A DNA stretch of 64,000 bases from DAOPXV01 sp964551445 (GCA_964551445.1 CAZKCG010000002.1:1-64000), one strand, 5' to 3'; numbered from the stretch's first letter, positions 24,533 through 34,319 are shown. Translations and numbers: made by a program. The notes: generated by a model not told the origin, from the letters alone.

Positions 24533-25236
24533 TATTGATCCGCCTTTATTTCATCGATAAAATTTACGAAACGGCGGGTTATTTGCTGAGGTCTTGTTAT
24601 CGCGCCGCCGACGACCGCCGCGAATGCGCCGAGTCCGATGGCTTTTTTCAAGTCCTTCGGTTCGCTTATGCCGCCCTCGGCGATCACCGGTATTTTAAGT
24701 CTGCTTACGAGCTTTTTCAGAAGTCTGAGATCCGGCAGCTTCGTTCCTTTCGTGTAGCTGGTATATCCGCCGAGCGTTGTCGCCGCCAGGTCGAAACCAA
24801 GTTTTTCGGCATTCACGCCCTCTTCGAATGTCGATATATCCGCCATAAGTATTATATCCGGATACTTTTCGCGCACGCATTTATAAAATTCATCCAGAGA
24901 AGTCCCGTTCGGCCTGACGCGGCCGGTTGCGTCGGTTGCGATTATATCCGCGCCCGCCCTGACCAGTTCATCTATCTCTTTTATCGTGGGCGAAATATAA
25001 ACTTCGCATCCTATGTAAACTTTTTTGATTATCCCTATAAGCGGCAGATCCACGCTCTTTTTTATCGCCAGGATATCTTCGGCGCCATTCGCCCTGATGC
25101 CGGCCGCTCCCCCGGATCTCGCCGCCAAAGCCATTTTCGCCATTATAAAAGACCCGTGAAGCGGCTCGTCCTCTAACGCCTGGCAGGATACTATCAATCC
25201 GCCCTTGATTTTCGAAAATATTTTTTCCTTATCCAT
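24532..25236 (-). CDS. nanE: N-acetylmannosamine-6-phosphate 2-epimerase
   Basis: 234 residues, TIM barrel of the NanE family. It converts ManNAc-6-P to GlcNAc-6-P in sialic-acid or ManNAc catabolism. Seen: GLIVSCQALEDEPLHGS at the N-terminus, GAAGIRANG, LPLIGIIKK, TDATGRVRP and IPVIAEGGIS, with the phosphate-binding VVGGAITRP. Start at 25236 with GGAG 8 bases upstream. It is the first gene of the minus-strand operon; no sialate lyase (nanA) is in the window, so the entry substrate may be ManNAc or reach the pathway through the ROK kinase downstream. Confidence 0.93.
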   Translation of the reverse strand: MDKEKIFSKIKGGLIVSCQALEDEPLHGSFIMAKMALAARSGGAAGIRANGAEDILAIKKSVDLPLIGIIKKVYIGCEVYISPTIKEIDELVRAGADIIATDATGRVRPNGTSLDEFYKCVREKYPDIILMADISTFEEGVNAEKLGFDLAATTLGGYTSYTKGTKLPDLRLLKKLVSRLKIPVIAEGGISEPKDLKKAIGLGAFAAVVGGAITRPQQITRRFVNFIDEIKADQ

Positions 25237-25695
25237 TATCACTTCTCCGGTTGAATATCGTTTACATATAGCGCATAACGGCGCGTAACATCAAGTGTCG
25301 CGGCTATGATCTAATTCCATGTGCCGTTCCCGCTTTTCAAATCGCGGTATATATGCAAAAATGCTATTATTTAAGATGCTGCGGGCGATATTATAGACAA
25401 AATATCCCGAGAAGTCAAGAATGAAATCGGGCATGCTTCGGATAGGAATCGTTTTTAATCATTTCAATCACAATATCGCAGCCGTTGCTTGTGCAAATTT
25501 GTCGTCTGCATCTACTTCAATAAAAAAGAGGCCGCCTTTTAAGGCAGCCCCGATATTTACATTTCAGAATTTTATTATTAAATTAATATACACAGGCCTT
25601 TTAAAATTTGACCTTATTGCGGCTAACTTAGCAAACCTTGAAACGGGTTACGCCGTCTGTTTAATTTACGATACGGATTCCGGAACATTCCGGAC
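25237..25695. other. intergenic region between nanE and the helicase gene
   Basis: 459 bp with no supportable gene. It carries the helicase terminator and presumably the nanE promoter, for which no good consensus is visible. The ORF at 25421-25699 has no ribosome site and is not credible. Confidence 0.5.
25521..25549 (-). terminator. terminator of the DEAD-box helicase gene
   Basis: On the minus strand a 9-bp GGCTGCCTT/AAGGCGGCC stem followed by TCTTTTTTATT, 147 bp after the helicase stop. Confidence 0.75.
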
Positions 25696-27030
25696 TTAAT
25701 CTATTTCGCGGTATCTGTAGCCGCTCGAGTCAGTTATCCAGCCGTCATCGTGAGATAAGTTCACGCGTTTTTCAGGCGGCCGCCCTGTTTTTTCGGGCAC
25801 TGATGAGCGGGTTCCGCCGGAAGGCCGTGGAGAACGAACGGCCGGCCTTGTTTCTTCTTTGCGCGCCGCAGCATCAGGCCTCGGCGCGGTTTTAAAGGGC
25901 CTCTGTCCGTGAGCCGGAGCTTTTATGTGCTGGATCTTGAAACCGCTGTTCTTTTCAATGCGCCTGATATCGTATAATTCTTTGCCGACAACGAAAGTGA
26001 AAGATTTTCCGGTCTTTCCGGCCCTGCCGGTCCTTCCGATGCGATGGGTATAATCCTCGTCGTCCCTCGGAAGATCGTAATTAATGACGGCGTCGATATC
26101 GTTTATGTCGATGCCGCGGCCCGCGACGTCGGTCGCTACGAGTATCCGGACGGAACCGCTGCGGAACGAGTTCATGACCATTTCGCGCTTGTCCTGTTCA
26201 TGTCCGCCGTGGATACCTTTGGCGCGATAACCCGCGTTGTTCAATTTATTGACGATATGGTCGACCTTCGATTTGGTGTTGACGAAAACGAGGGAGATCT
26301 TTATGTCGAACTGGTCGATCAGACCGATCAGCGCGTCGAACTTCTGCGTCTCGAGAAGCTCGCAATACGATTGTTCTATTTTCGGGATCTCTTTTTTCTG
26401 ATCGGTGGTATCGATATGCACTGGATCTTTCAGATAAAATTTCATAAGTCTCATTATATCCGGGCTCATGGTAGCCGAGAACATGGCTGTCTGATGGTTC
26501 GGCGGAACATAGCTGAGAATGTCCTCAATGTCGTCGCGGAACCCCATATTCAGCATTTCATCGGCCTCGTCGAGTACGACGAAATTTACGTCATCGAGCC
26601 TTATTGTGCCGCGCCACATGTGATCGATAAGCCTTCCCGGCGTCCCGACCACTATCTGGGGCTTCTGTGAAAGAGCCCTTAACTGAATGTTTATATCCTG
26701 GCCGCCATATGCGGTCACTACCTCGAGGCCCTGATAATATTTAAAAAGTTTGCGGAATTCTTCCGTCACTTGTATCGCCAGTTCCCGCGTGGGGCAGACT
26801 ACAAGCGCCTGAAGGCCTATGCGTGACAGATCGATGCGTTCGATAATGGGTATGGCGAACGCCGCCGTTTTTCCGCTTCCGGTGCGGGCCTGGGCTATAA
26901 TATCGCGGCCTTCCATCAGAACGGGAATGGCGGCCGACTGTATCGGCGTGGCAACGGAAAACCCCATTTCCACTACCGCCTTTTTGATGTTTGCCGATAT
27001 ATTGAGTTCTTCGAATATGATTTTTTCCAT
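25696..27030 (-). CDS. DEAD-box ATP-dependent RNA helicase
   Basis: 444 residues. All core motifs are present: Q motif with ATPIQSAAIP, motif I ARTGSGKT at 48-55, PTRELAIQ, TPGRLIDH, DEADEMLNMG, SAT, then the second RecA domain with ATDVAGRGIDI and HRIGRTGRAGKTG. The basic C-terminal tail (about 375-444, Arg/Pro/Ser-rich) is of the kind that binds RNA in CsdA/CshA-type helicases; the RNA-binding DbpA domain is not present. Role: ribosome assembly, mRNA decay or cold adaptation. Start at 27030 (AAGGTG upstream); a longer reading to 27060 lacks a site. Confidence 0.95.
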   Translation of the reverse strand: MEKIIFEELNISANIKKAVVEMGFSVATPIQSAAIPVLMEGRDIIAQARTGSGKTAAFAIPIIERIDLSRIGLQALVVCPTRELAIQVTEEFRKLFKYYQGLEVVTAYGGQDINIQLRALSQKPQIVVGTPGRLIDHMWRGTIRLDDVNFVVLDEADEMLNMGFRDDIEDILSYVPPNHQTAMFSATMSPDIMRLMKFYLKDPVHIDTTDQKKEIPKIEQSYCELLETQKFDALIGLIDQFDIKISLVFVNTKSKVDHIVNKLNNAGYRAKGIHGGHEQDKREMVMNSFRSGSVRILVATDVAGRGIDINDIDAVINYDLPRDDEDYTHRIGRTGRAGKTGKSFTFVVGKELYDIRRIEKNSGFKIQHIKAPAHGQRPFKTAPRPDAAARKEETRPAVRSPRPSGGTRSSVPEKTGRPPEKRVNLSHDDGWITDSSGYRYREID

Positions 27031-27475
27031 AATTTTCACCTTGCATAATAAATGTTTCACCAGCGGTTTAAGTCAAACCGGCAAGTGTTTGGAATTTTAT
27101 GATCGATACCCACGAACGCTCGCGAGGCCAATATTTATTGAATTAACGGAAGATCTGGCCGGTATTCGTCGAAGCCGGCAAAAGCCGCAAGCAGCGTGAG
27201 ATGGCCAAAAGCGGCCACATCGGGTTTTTAAAATCAAAACAAATAATTTAAAAAAGTATCGGAAATAAAGAGTAATTTCCGGAAAATTAAATTAAATTTT
27301 AATAACTTTATATATAAGTTTTAATGATCGATGACTTGACGTCAAAATACCATATAATATGGATAATGTCAATAAAATTCTATTTTTCGAATATTATTCC
27401 GGCTTCGGCCCGTTCCCCTTTTTATCTTTTATCCGCCATTAATGCAATTTAAACAAAAGTTTGTTTTGCGTTTTA

Positions 27476-27641
27476 TTGGACGGCTTTTTGTTTGTTCGTG
27501 CTTTCTGTTCATTAAATGAGACGAACGCCGTCGCAGCGGTTTTATGCGGATGTTTTTGATTCAGGCTCTTTTGGGGGTTGAATTCACATATCCCGGACGC
27601 GAAAGGGACTCTGAATTTTACCGTTTGGACTTAGATATCTA
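27476..27641 (+). repeat. dispersed intergenic repeat, copy C (both modules)
   Basis: 5' module ATTGGACGGCTTTTTGTTTG ... GCCGTCGCAGCGGTTTTATG, 3' module GAATTCACATATCCCGGACG ... CTGAATTTTACCGTTTGG and TTAGATATC. The 3' module aligns over about 58 bp with copy F at 34426. It ends 14 bp before a promoter for an ankyrin gene. Confidence 0.65.
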
Positions 27642-27654
27642 ATGTTTATGCGCA

Positions 27655-27683
27655 TTGTTATTTTATTTATTTTGTGGTAAAAT
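27655..27683 (+). promoter_or_regulatory. sigma70-type promoter of the exported ankyrin gene
   Basis: TTGTTA (27655-27660), 17-bp spacer, TAAAAT (27678-27683); the start codon is 32 bp further on, behind GGGAGGA. Confidence 0.65.
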
Positions 27684-27714
27684 ATGTGCATTGAAAATAA
27701 AGGGAGGAACTATA

Positions 27715-28284
27715 ATGTTCAAAAGAAGATCAGCCGTATTATCTTTGGCTCTCGCCGCAGGGCTTGCATTTTCAGGTATCTCGAGCGCGGCCGAAACCGG
27801 AGATTACGCTAAATCACACATGAAAAATAGTTTCGCCGTGGCCAAAGCGACCGTGGCCGAAAAGAACAAAGGACCAAAATATAAAAAAAATAATAATACG
27901 GTTCTTATGCTGGCGATAGCCAGAAAAGAGAACGATCTGGCGAGAGAACTCATCGAGCGCGGCATCAACATAAACGCCAGAAACAAAAACGGCGACACCG
28001 CTCTTTCGATCGCCGTCAGTAAAGGAAACACGGAGATCGCGCAGCTGCTTATCGAAAGAGGCGCGAACGTTTTCTCTAAACATCAGAAAGGGAGCACGCT
28101 TTTAATGATAGCCATCGCCAGAAAGCTTGACCAGACAGCATATGCCTTAATCGATAAAGGCGTTAATATCAACGCCAGAAACGAAATGGGCGACACCGCT
28201 CTCTCGATCGCCATCAACAAGGGAAACCCTGAAATGGCTAAAAGGCTGATAGAAAAGGGCGCTAATATAAACGTGAAATATTGA
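27715..28284 (+). CDS. exported ankyrin-repeat protein
   Basis: 189 residues. Start at 27715 with a strong GGGAGG site. Signal peptide at 1-26 (MFKRRSAVLSLALAAGLAFS..., cleavage after SSA). From about residue 58 come four ankyrin units in two near-identical pairs (NTVLMLAIARKENDLA and STLLMIAIARKLDQTA; INARNKNGDTALSIAV and INARNEMGDTALSIAI), showing a recent tandem duplication. Likely a periplasmic or surface binding protein. It differs from the ankyrin protein at 16.6 kb in being exported. Confidence 0.82.
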   Translation: MFKRRSAVLSLALAAGLAFSGISSAAETGDYAKSHMKNSFAVAKATVAEKNKGPKYKKNNNTVLMLAIARKENDLARELIERGININARNKNGDTALSIAVSKGNTEIAQLLIERGANVFSKHQKGSTLLMIAIARKLDQTAYALIDKGVNINARNEMGDTALSIAINKGNPEMAKRLIEKGANINVKY

Positions 28285-28318
28285 TCTTGTCTAGTAAAAT
28301 GTAAGAACAGTGTTTCAA

Positions 28319-28356
28319 AATAACCCGCCGATAGTATTTTCTGCCGGCGGGTTATT
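28319..28356. terminator. bidirectional terminator between convergent genes
   Basis: Perfect 12-bp stem AATAACCCGCCG/CGGCGGGTTATT with a 14-base loop and T-rich flanks on both strands. Confidence 0.85.
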
Positions 28357-28403
28357 ATTTTATGCCCGGATTTTTTTTAGAGATCGTGTGCGGCTTTAAA
28401 GTC

Positions 28404-29630
28404 TTATTCGATCCTGACCTTGAGCATATCGATATTTCCGAATGTATTATATTCTTTCCGGTAAGCCCCGAGTTGTTCCGCGGGAATATTTTCGAACGCG
28501 ACCGGGAGGCCGTTGGAGTTGATGAGTTCGGGCGCATCCATTATCTGGAAGTGAAGGTGCGGGCCGTCGGAATTTCCGGTGCTGCCCAGCAGCGCGATGA
28601 CCTGGCCTTGTTTGACCCGGTCCCCGGTCGCGACCTTTATCGTTCCCTCGCTCAGGTGAGCGTAAAAACCGTATTCGCCGTTGCCGTGGTCGATTATAAC
28701 GTGGTTGCCGCCGACGGCGTTGTCAAAGCCGATCTCCGGGATGAGCGCCATCATACTGGTTTTCAGATTTTTGTGTTCGGACATTTCGGAAACCGGATCG
28801 GGAAATTTGTCCGCGACGCGTACTACGACGCCGTCGGCGGCCGCGAGGATATCGCGCCCGAAGGAATAAGAATCGGCGAGTTTTTCCGGCGGGTCTTTTT
28901 TATATATCGCGAGTTTTTCGTTCAGACAGACGATGTCGAAGCCGAACTCCTGCGAATTCATTATGCGGTGGTGACAGTAATTGGTGCCCATATTGGCGAT
29001 GAGTATATTGCCTTTAACAGGGAACATGTATTTGTTTTTCTGTTTATATTCTTCGATCATGACCGGAAATGTGCGCATTCCGAGTGTTCCCGCGCCGCGA
29101 TAAAAGACCTTGAAAACGAGTTTGTCGATGCGGTCGGAGCCCGTATATTCGAACCACGACGACTGCCAGAGCGCGAGCGCTCCGATATCGGAAGGTTTCA
29201 GAACGTTCGTTTCAGCGAAATTTTTCTTCGGGTCGATGACCGTTCCATGCATGAGGTTTAACGCCATCGGAAATTTGTCGCTTCTTAATTTATTGATCTT
29301 CGCTCCTATTTCGCTCATGTTTTTTTTGACGGCGCGGGCGGGAAATGTCTTTTTGATAAGCGTCTCGCCGTTCGATTTACCTTCGAGGTCGACGGAAAGT
29401 ATTTCGACGGCGCCCTGCGAATTGTTTGTTATAGCGATATCCGGGATCTTGACGTTCGTGATTATGTACGGACCGTCAACATGAGCAAGCGGAATCACGC
29501 GTTTATTCTCCGATAAAAAAATTATACTGATATCTTCACCGGGTTCGGCGGCTATGGCTTGCGAGGTTACTGTTAAAAGGACCAGGGCCAGGAATAAAAA
29601 CAGCGGTCTGAACGATCCGGAAAACAACAT
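28404..29630 (-). CDS. exported M23 (LytM-type) metallopeptidase
   Basis: 408 residues with a signal peptide at 1-27 (cleavage near AIAA). The N-terminal 200 residues are a beta-rich domain without recognised motif. The M23 domain is in the C-terminal half: first zinc ligands His and Asp in NYCHHRIMNSQEFGFDIV, the GDRVKQGQVIALLGSTGNS turn and the second motif GPHLHF. It is predicted to cut peptide crosslinks of peptidoglycan or act as a division/envelope factor. Both zinc motifs are intact. GGAGGC precedes the start on the minus strand, with a TATAAT-like box about 45 bp upstream. Confidence 0.88.
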   Translation of the reverse strand: MLFSGSFRPLFLFLALVLLTVTSQAIAAEPGEDISIIFLSENKRVIPLAHVDGPYIITNVKIPDIAITNNSQGAVEILSVDLEGKSNGETLIKKTFPARAVKKNMSEIGAKINKLRSDKFPMALNLMHGTVIDPKKNFAETNVLKPSDIGALALWQSSWFEYTGSDRIDKLVFKVFYRGAGTLGMRTFPVMIEEYKQKNKYMFPVKGNILIANMGTNYCHHRIMNSQEFGFDIVCLNEKLAIYKKDPPEKLADSYSFGRDILAAADGVVVRVADKFPDPVSEMSEHKNLKTSMMALIPEIGFDNAVGGNHVIIDHGNGEYGFYAHLSEGTIKVATGDRVKQGQVIALLGSTGNSDGPHLHFQIMDAPELINSNGLPVAFENIPAEQLGAYRKEYNTFGNIDMLKVRIE

Positions 29631-30204
29631 ATAAACGCCTCCAATATCGGAAAAATATTTTGATGTGATTTCTGATTTTTTATTATAACATAGAACTTAA
29701 AATTTTATAACCACCCTAAAAGATTTTAATTTAAATGTGTTTTTGAGTTTAAATTTCTTATCCGTTATATTGAACCATCTTATTTTTATTCATTGTGTGC
29801 ATTTAACTGATCAAAAAAATCAAAGTCGAAACCAGACGACGGTACTATAGTTATTTTATTTAAAATGCGGTTTAGATATTCCGAAATATGCATATATTAT
29901 AGCTGTTCAGAAATTTTTTTATTTTTATATAAAGTATCCCGGATCGCAAAAATGAAGATTGAGCTCCATAGCCTGTTTTTAAATTTATGGTGTGTCAAAA
30001 AGCAATATCGCAGGCATTTTAAACTGTTTTGGTCGCGTTGACTTTCTTATAATAATATGATATTAAAAATAAAAGTTTATTTTTGGGATTATTTAATAAT
30101 AACCTGAAAAGTATAATCTGCTTTATGGCGCTAACAAACTATATTTTACGGATTTATATCAATATAGATATTTAAAATAAAAATTGGGGGGGCGAATATC
30201 AGTG
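29631..30204. other. AT-rich divergent intergenic region
   Basis: 574 bp between divergent M23 and C11 peptidase genes, no gene seen. A possible promoter for the rightward gene is at 30038-30066. No repeat or RNA fold was recognised. Confidence 0.5.
30038..30066 (+). promoter_or_regulatory. possible promoter of the C11 peptidase gene
   Basis: TTGACT, 17-bp spacer, TATTAA. The -35 is good and the -10 weak; the implied leader is about 130 bases. Confidence 0.35.
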
Positions 30205-32073
30205 ATGTTTCTCAAAAAATGTAAACCGGTAGTTCTAACTCAGATTACTTTTTTATTATTATTGTGTTTTTGGCCGTTTGTGATCTGCGGCTGTGGCGAT
30301 GACGGTTCCGGCGGAGCAGCTTCCAATATTATTAATACCGGAAATGAAATTATGCCGATCGAAGAACCGGCCTTGTATCTGCCTCTTAACGCTTCGACCT
30401 CGCTTGTTTATTCGAACGGCGAAAAGGTTTATGAGGCGAAATACTTAGGCGAAGTTGACGCGGCCGGCGTCAGGGCAGTCAAATTCGGTTCCTCCGATGT
30501 TTACAACCTTTACAGCTTCGACAGCGACAGTATAAGCCTGTGCGGTTCTAATGGCCTGGTCTTTGACAGTCCGCTGACTTTGTATTCGAAAAAAGCCGGC
30601 CCTTATGCTCAAAGCACTTCATCGGCTATGATAAATGGACAAAAAACTCTCATTTCATCGTTGCTTACAAAACGGGAAACCGTCACTACGGCTGCCGGAA
30701 CTTTTGACACGCTCAAATTTGAAATGATTTACAGCAATATCGAAACGGGCGCCGTCAATTACAATCGCGTCATAAACCTCGCGAAAAATGTCGGAATAGT
30801 GGCCGATAAAATAACGAACTACAATATCGAGAGCGTGACATCGCTGATAGCCGGCACCACTGAGACAGCCGTTTATTCGAAACCAAAGAAAGAATGGGCC
30901 TTTCTTATCTACTCGTGCGGGCACAATCCGTCGAACGACCTGTCAACGCCTCTTTATAACCAGTTGAAGCAGTTCGAGAACACCGGCATAGGTAAAAACG
31001 CCCATGTCGTAGCGCAGATCTCGCCGACAAATGAGGTTTTAAAAGGTTTTACGACAAGGTTCGCCCTGGATAACGATAAGCTTGTGACGATCAAAACCAT
31101 AACCGACCGGACCGTCGATACAGGCGCGACATCTGAAATAATAAGCTTTTATAACTGGGCGGTCGACGCATATCCGGCCGAACATTACGCTCTTTTTATA
31201 TCGGGCCACGGTTCCGGCGCGATAAGCATATTATATCCTGACGGCGGGGGCAACGCGCCCGCAAGATCGATCGCCTATGACGACACGGCGAAGGATTCAC
31301 TGAAATTGTACGAGTTGACCGAGGCATACCGAAGCGTGACCGCGAAGCTCGGCAAAAAGGTCGATGTGATCGTATTCGATTCCTGCGTAATGCAGATGTT
31401 CGAAGTGGCTTATCAGTTGAAGGATTTCGCTGAATATTTCGTAGCCTCCCAGGCGGCGCTCGCCGGAGACGGCATAGATATGCTTGGATTTTCGAATAAA
31501 TTTAACTCAAGCGTGGATCATTCGGCGTTGAACGTGTCAAAAATGCTTGCCGACGCTTATATCGATTCGCCAAGGATATCCAACGCGAATATGACGATGT
31601 CGGTAACCAGACTATCGATGTGCGATCAGGTAAAAACTCTTATCGACACATTCGCGGACGGGATCGCAGAGATCAAGAGCGACACCGATTCAGTGGCTTT
31701 TGTACTGGCGGTTTACGGCGCGCAGCGATTCGGATCGCTCAATTATGACGATTATGCAAGCTGTTACGTCGATCTTTTCGATTTTGCGATCACGCTGGCT
31801 CATTTTATAGATTCGGGTGTGGCTAAAAATGCAGCCATGGCGCTTATTAATATTGAAAAAGAAAGATCATTCGTCGTCTATAACAGGATAAAAGGCGATT
31901 ATTTCAAAGCAGCCGACGGGATATCGATATTTATGCCCAAACAATCGAAAGATTGGACCAACTCGAATTACGCCCGCGACCAATACCGCTATTTCACTGA
32001 TTTCGGCCGCGATAGCAAATGGTATGGTTTTTTGAATGAATGGAGCGTTTTGCTCGGTAACAACGGCCAATAA
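30205..32073 (+). CDS. clostripain-family (C11) cysteine peptidase, lipoprotein
   Basis: 622 residues. A hydrophobic N-terminus ends in a lipobox (ICGC, Cys30), so the protein should be membrane-anchored outside the cytoplasm. A beta-rich domain follows (about 45-225), then the C11 domain: His335 in FISGHGSGAI and Cys394 in VIVFDSCVMQMFEVAY form the catalytic pair typical of clostripain/gingipain-like peptidases. C11 enzymes usually cut after Arg or Lys and are self-activated. Start at 30205; an upstream TTG is less likely. A second lipoprotein follows after 29 bp, so the two are probably made together. Confidence 0.87.
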   Translation: MFLKKCKPVVLTQITFLLLLCFWPFVICGCGDDGSGGAASNIINTGNEIMPIEEPALYLPLNASTSLVYSNGEKVYEAKYLGEVDAAGVRAVKFGSSDVYNLYSFDSDSISLCGSNGLVFDSPLTLYSKKAGPYAQSTSSAMINGQKTLISSLLTKRETVTTAAGTFDTLKFEMIYSNIETGAVNYNRVINLAKNVGIVADKITNYNIESVTSLIAGTTETAVYSKPKKEWAFLIYSCGHNPSNDLSTPLYNQLKQFENTGIGKNAHVVAQISPTNEVLKGFTTRFALDNDKLVTIKTITDRTVDTGATSEIISFYNWAVDAYPAEHYALFISGHGSGAISILYPDGGGNAPARSIAYDDTAKDSLKLYELTEAYRSVTAKLGKKVDVIVFDSCVMQMFEVAYQLKDFAEYFVASQAALAGDGIDMLGFSNKFNSSVDHSALNVSKMLADAYIDSPRISNANMTMSVTRLSMCDQVKTLIDTFADGIAEIKSDTDSVAFVLAVYGAQRFGSLNYDDYASCYVDLFDFAITLAHFIDSGVAKNAAMALINIEKERSFVVYNRIKGDYFKAADGISIFMPKQSKDWTNSNYARDQYRYFTDFGRDSKWYGFLNEWSVLLGNNGQ

Positions 32074-32102
32074 TTTTATTATTTAATATGAAGGAGCCTC
32101 AC

Positions 32103-34277
32103 ATGCATAATAAAAAATATAAATTACTTTCAGTTGTCTTCACTTTGCTTATTGTTTCGGCGATCTCATTTTCCGGCTGTATATTCGACGACGATGCCGC
32201 ATCGGTCGATACGCAGACGGAATTGATCACAAGGGTTCAGGGATCCACAAATTTTTCACCCGGCTCCTGGGCAGCCAGAACCGTTGTCGATAGTCTTGTA
32301 GGGATGGCCGGCGAAGGTGTCACAGATAGATTGGTCTCAATGATATTCGGATCCCCGACCGACCCGAACAGCCGGAAACTTGATGAAATAATCAATCAAA
32401 TGAAGGCGATGGATAATAAGATCGACAATCTGGCCCTGCAGCTTACAGCGGTTCAGGATCAGATAAAAGAACTTGCCGCGGAAATGCGCGTGGCTTTTGT
32501 AGATATCGAGGCCAGTATCGCCCAGAAATTAGGGGCGCAACCGGTCGCCGGAATAACTAACGCCTGGAAAATATTCAAAAATGATCTGATGATCAGCGTC
32601 GACGGCAGCCACACGCGCGACCAGGTGCTGGCCCACTGTACCACGTCGGTATTTTTAGAGTTCGCCTTTATGATCGAACCGCCGATCGGCGAACGCTATA
32701 TGCAAAGATACGTTGAGGAGATCAACAATATCCTTCTTCAGGGCGGCTTGACGGCATACAGTTCAGGACTTTTGACGGTGTGGACCGATCAGGCGATCAT
32801 CAAATTCGCAAGGAGCAGAACGCAGTCCGCGGCCGAATTAATAAGTTATTACAACTTTATCGAAAAGAACTTTCAAAACGCCTTGATCTATGAGTGCAGA
32901 GCCGCGGCGATGATCATCGTCGCGCTTCAATCGATCGAACAGATAAACCCCACGCCGCTTATCACATCGGAATCTTACCGGAATAGATTCAATGAAATAT
33001 TGACCGGCCAGGCGGAGAAGTTCAGGGAAGAGGTCGAACGATTTGTTTTGTCGAGCATTAACCAGAATTCTACCAGCGCTAATTTTTTGCCGGACGGCTA
33101 CAAGACCGTTTTCGAACGCGCCGATTATATTTACCTGCAGGTCACCGGAAAAACCGGCTATGGGCTTTGCGGCCGCGTCATATCGCCCTGTGATCTATCC
33201 GGTAATACCTCGATCACATCTGACGGCAGGAGTTTGCCGCAATTATCCTCCGCTAACTTCGACGCCGTGATAGTTGACGTTACGGCTAAAAAATGGCCTC
33301 GTAAAATAGATTACTGGCAGACCGAATTTTTCGACGGTATCAACGAGCCGGTAAGCACATTCAACGTTTCCAATAAATGGTATGTTTATCGATATTACAG
33401 CGGCGATCCCGTCAATGAAACTTATGGAGGGACTCCGTTCGTCAAGAAGGTGAACATCGATTTCACAAGCGATATCAGGAGTAAGTTCCCTGTGTGCGTT
33501 GATGACCCCATTATCACATCTTATGACGAAGCGACGTTTGCCGCAACGACACTGGCTTCCAGTGGTTCACGCATAATCAAATATGGAAATTTCACGGTCA
33601 CGGCCGGATTTGCCGGATCCTCGGTTTTTTTCTCGCTGCCGAAGTATAGCGCAAGGCCTTACATATGGCAACCGTATCTCGCAGCTGTTACAAATAACAG
33701 CTCTGTTACCGCTAATTACGCGACCGACGAGAATTCGCCGCGGTTCGCGAGCGGCGGCCGGACGGGTTATGATTCCGGTGAAATGAAAAACACTCAATGT
33801 AAATTAGCGTCTTCACTCAGGAAGATAATAAAATATGGCGGCACGGCTCCCGTGACCGTGAACGTATACGCTGAAATTAATGCGAACATGCATAATTATT
33901 ACAGTATCGGCCGTGACGGACGATACAATAATTACGTGGGTATCAGTCTGTTTTCGTCACCGGTAAAGGAGATGACCTCTCCTGTAAAAGTGTTTGAAGA
34001 CGGTCTGCGCATCAACAGGTCGAGTGATGATGGCGGCTCTGTCGCCATCGATAAGAGGGAAGGCGGCACTTACGATATTTCAAAGGTTTTTTCAAAAAAT
34101 TTTACGGTCACTTTCCAGCCCGGAACGTATTACCGGCTTTCCATGGACGCGAACATCGACGCCGCGGCGGGCGGATATTTACAGAGCGCGGGATTCAGGC
34201 CGCCCAGGGCTCACAGCACCGTATACGACCTGTCTTCTTATGGAGAACTCAAACAGCTGACTTTCTCCGTTCAATAA
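32103..34277 (+). CDS. large uncharacterised lipoprotein with coiled coil
   Basis: 724 residues, start at 32103 behind AAGGAG. Signal peptide with lipobox FSGC (Cys26). Residues about 95-145 form a heptad-patterned coiled coil (KLDEIINQMKAMDNKIDNLA). The 150-350 region is helical and the rest beta-rich, with no known domain recognised. It directly follows the C11 peptidase gene and may be its partner, substrate or inhibitor; that is inferred from context only. The helical-then-beta order is also seen in some pore-forming proteins, but nothing decides this. Confidence 0.7.
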   Translation: MHNKKYKLLSVVFTLLIVSAISFSGCIFDDDAASVDTQTELITRVQGSTNFSPGSWAARTVVDSLVGMAGEGVTDRLVSMIFGSPTDPNSRKLDEIINQMKAMDNKIDNLALQLTAVQDQIKELAAEMRVAFVDIEASIAQKLGAQPVAGITNAWKIFKNDLMISVDGSHTRDQVLAHCTTSVFLEFAFMIEPPIGERYMQRYVEEINNILLQGGLTAYSSGLLTVWTDQAIIKFARSRTQSAAELISYYNFIEKNFQNALIYECRAAAMIIVALQSIEQINPTPLITSESYRNRFNEILTGQAEKFREEVERFVLSSINQNSTSANFLPDGYKTVFERADYIYLQVTGKTGYGLCGRVISPCDLSGNTSITSDGRSLPQLSSANFDAVIVDVTAKKWPRKIDYWQTEFFDGINEPVSTFNVSNKWYVYRYYSGDPVNETYGGTPFVKKVNIDFTSDIRSKFPVCVDDPIITSYDEATFAATTLASSGSRIIKYGNFTVTAGFAGSSVFFSLPKYSARPYIWQPYLAAVTNNSSVTANYATDENSPRFASGGRTGYDSGEMKNTQCKLASSLRKIIKYGGTAPVTVNVYAEINANMHNYYSIGRDGRYNNYVGISLFSSPVKEMTSPVKVFEDGLRINRSSDDGGSVAIDKREGGTYDISKVFSKNFTVTFQPGTYYRLSMDANIDAAAGGYLQSAGFRPPRAHSTVYDLSSYGELKQLTFSVQ

Positions 34278-34278
34278 A

Positions 34279-34319
34279 AAATTTAAGCCCGTGCTCTTGC
34301 GTGGGGCGGGCTTAAATTT
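34279..34319 (+). terminator. long hairpin after the lipoprotein gene
   Basis: Perfect 13-bp stem AAATTTAAGCCCG/CGGGCTTAAATTT; the T tail is short, so a second terminator follows. Confidence 0.65.

Larger units (their letters stand above)
27031..27714. other. AT-rich intergenic region with repeat C and a promoter
   Basis: 684 bp without a gene. The helicase leader (27040-27240) contains a TGGCC-AAAAGC-GGCCA hairpin near 27204 followed by a short T run. Then come a very AT-rich stretch, the dispersed repeat at 27476-27641 and the promoter of the next gene. Confidence 0.5.

Noticed and set aside
25421..25699. 92-codon ORF between nanE and the helicase
   Set aside because: Overlaps the helicase terminator and end; no start signal or domain.
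26044..26670. 208-codon ORF antisense to the DEAD-box helicase
   Set aside because: Exact shadow of a well-supported gene.
27040..27240. Riboswitch or structured leader before the helicase gene
   Set aside because: Hairpins can be drawn but no known class or conserved core is recognisable.
28362..29261. 299-codon ORF antisense to the M23 peptidase
   Set aside because: Shadow frame rich in Arg and Val; no start signal.
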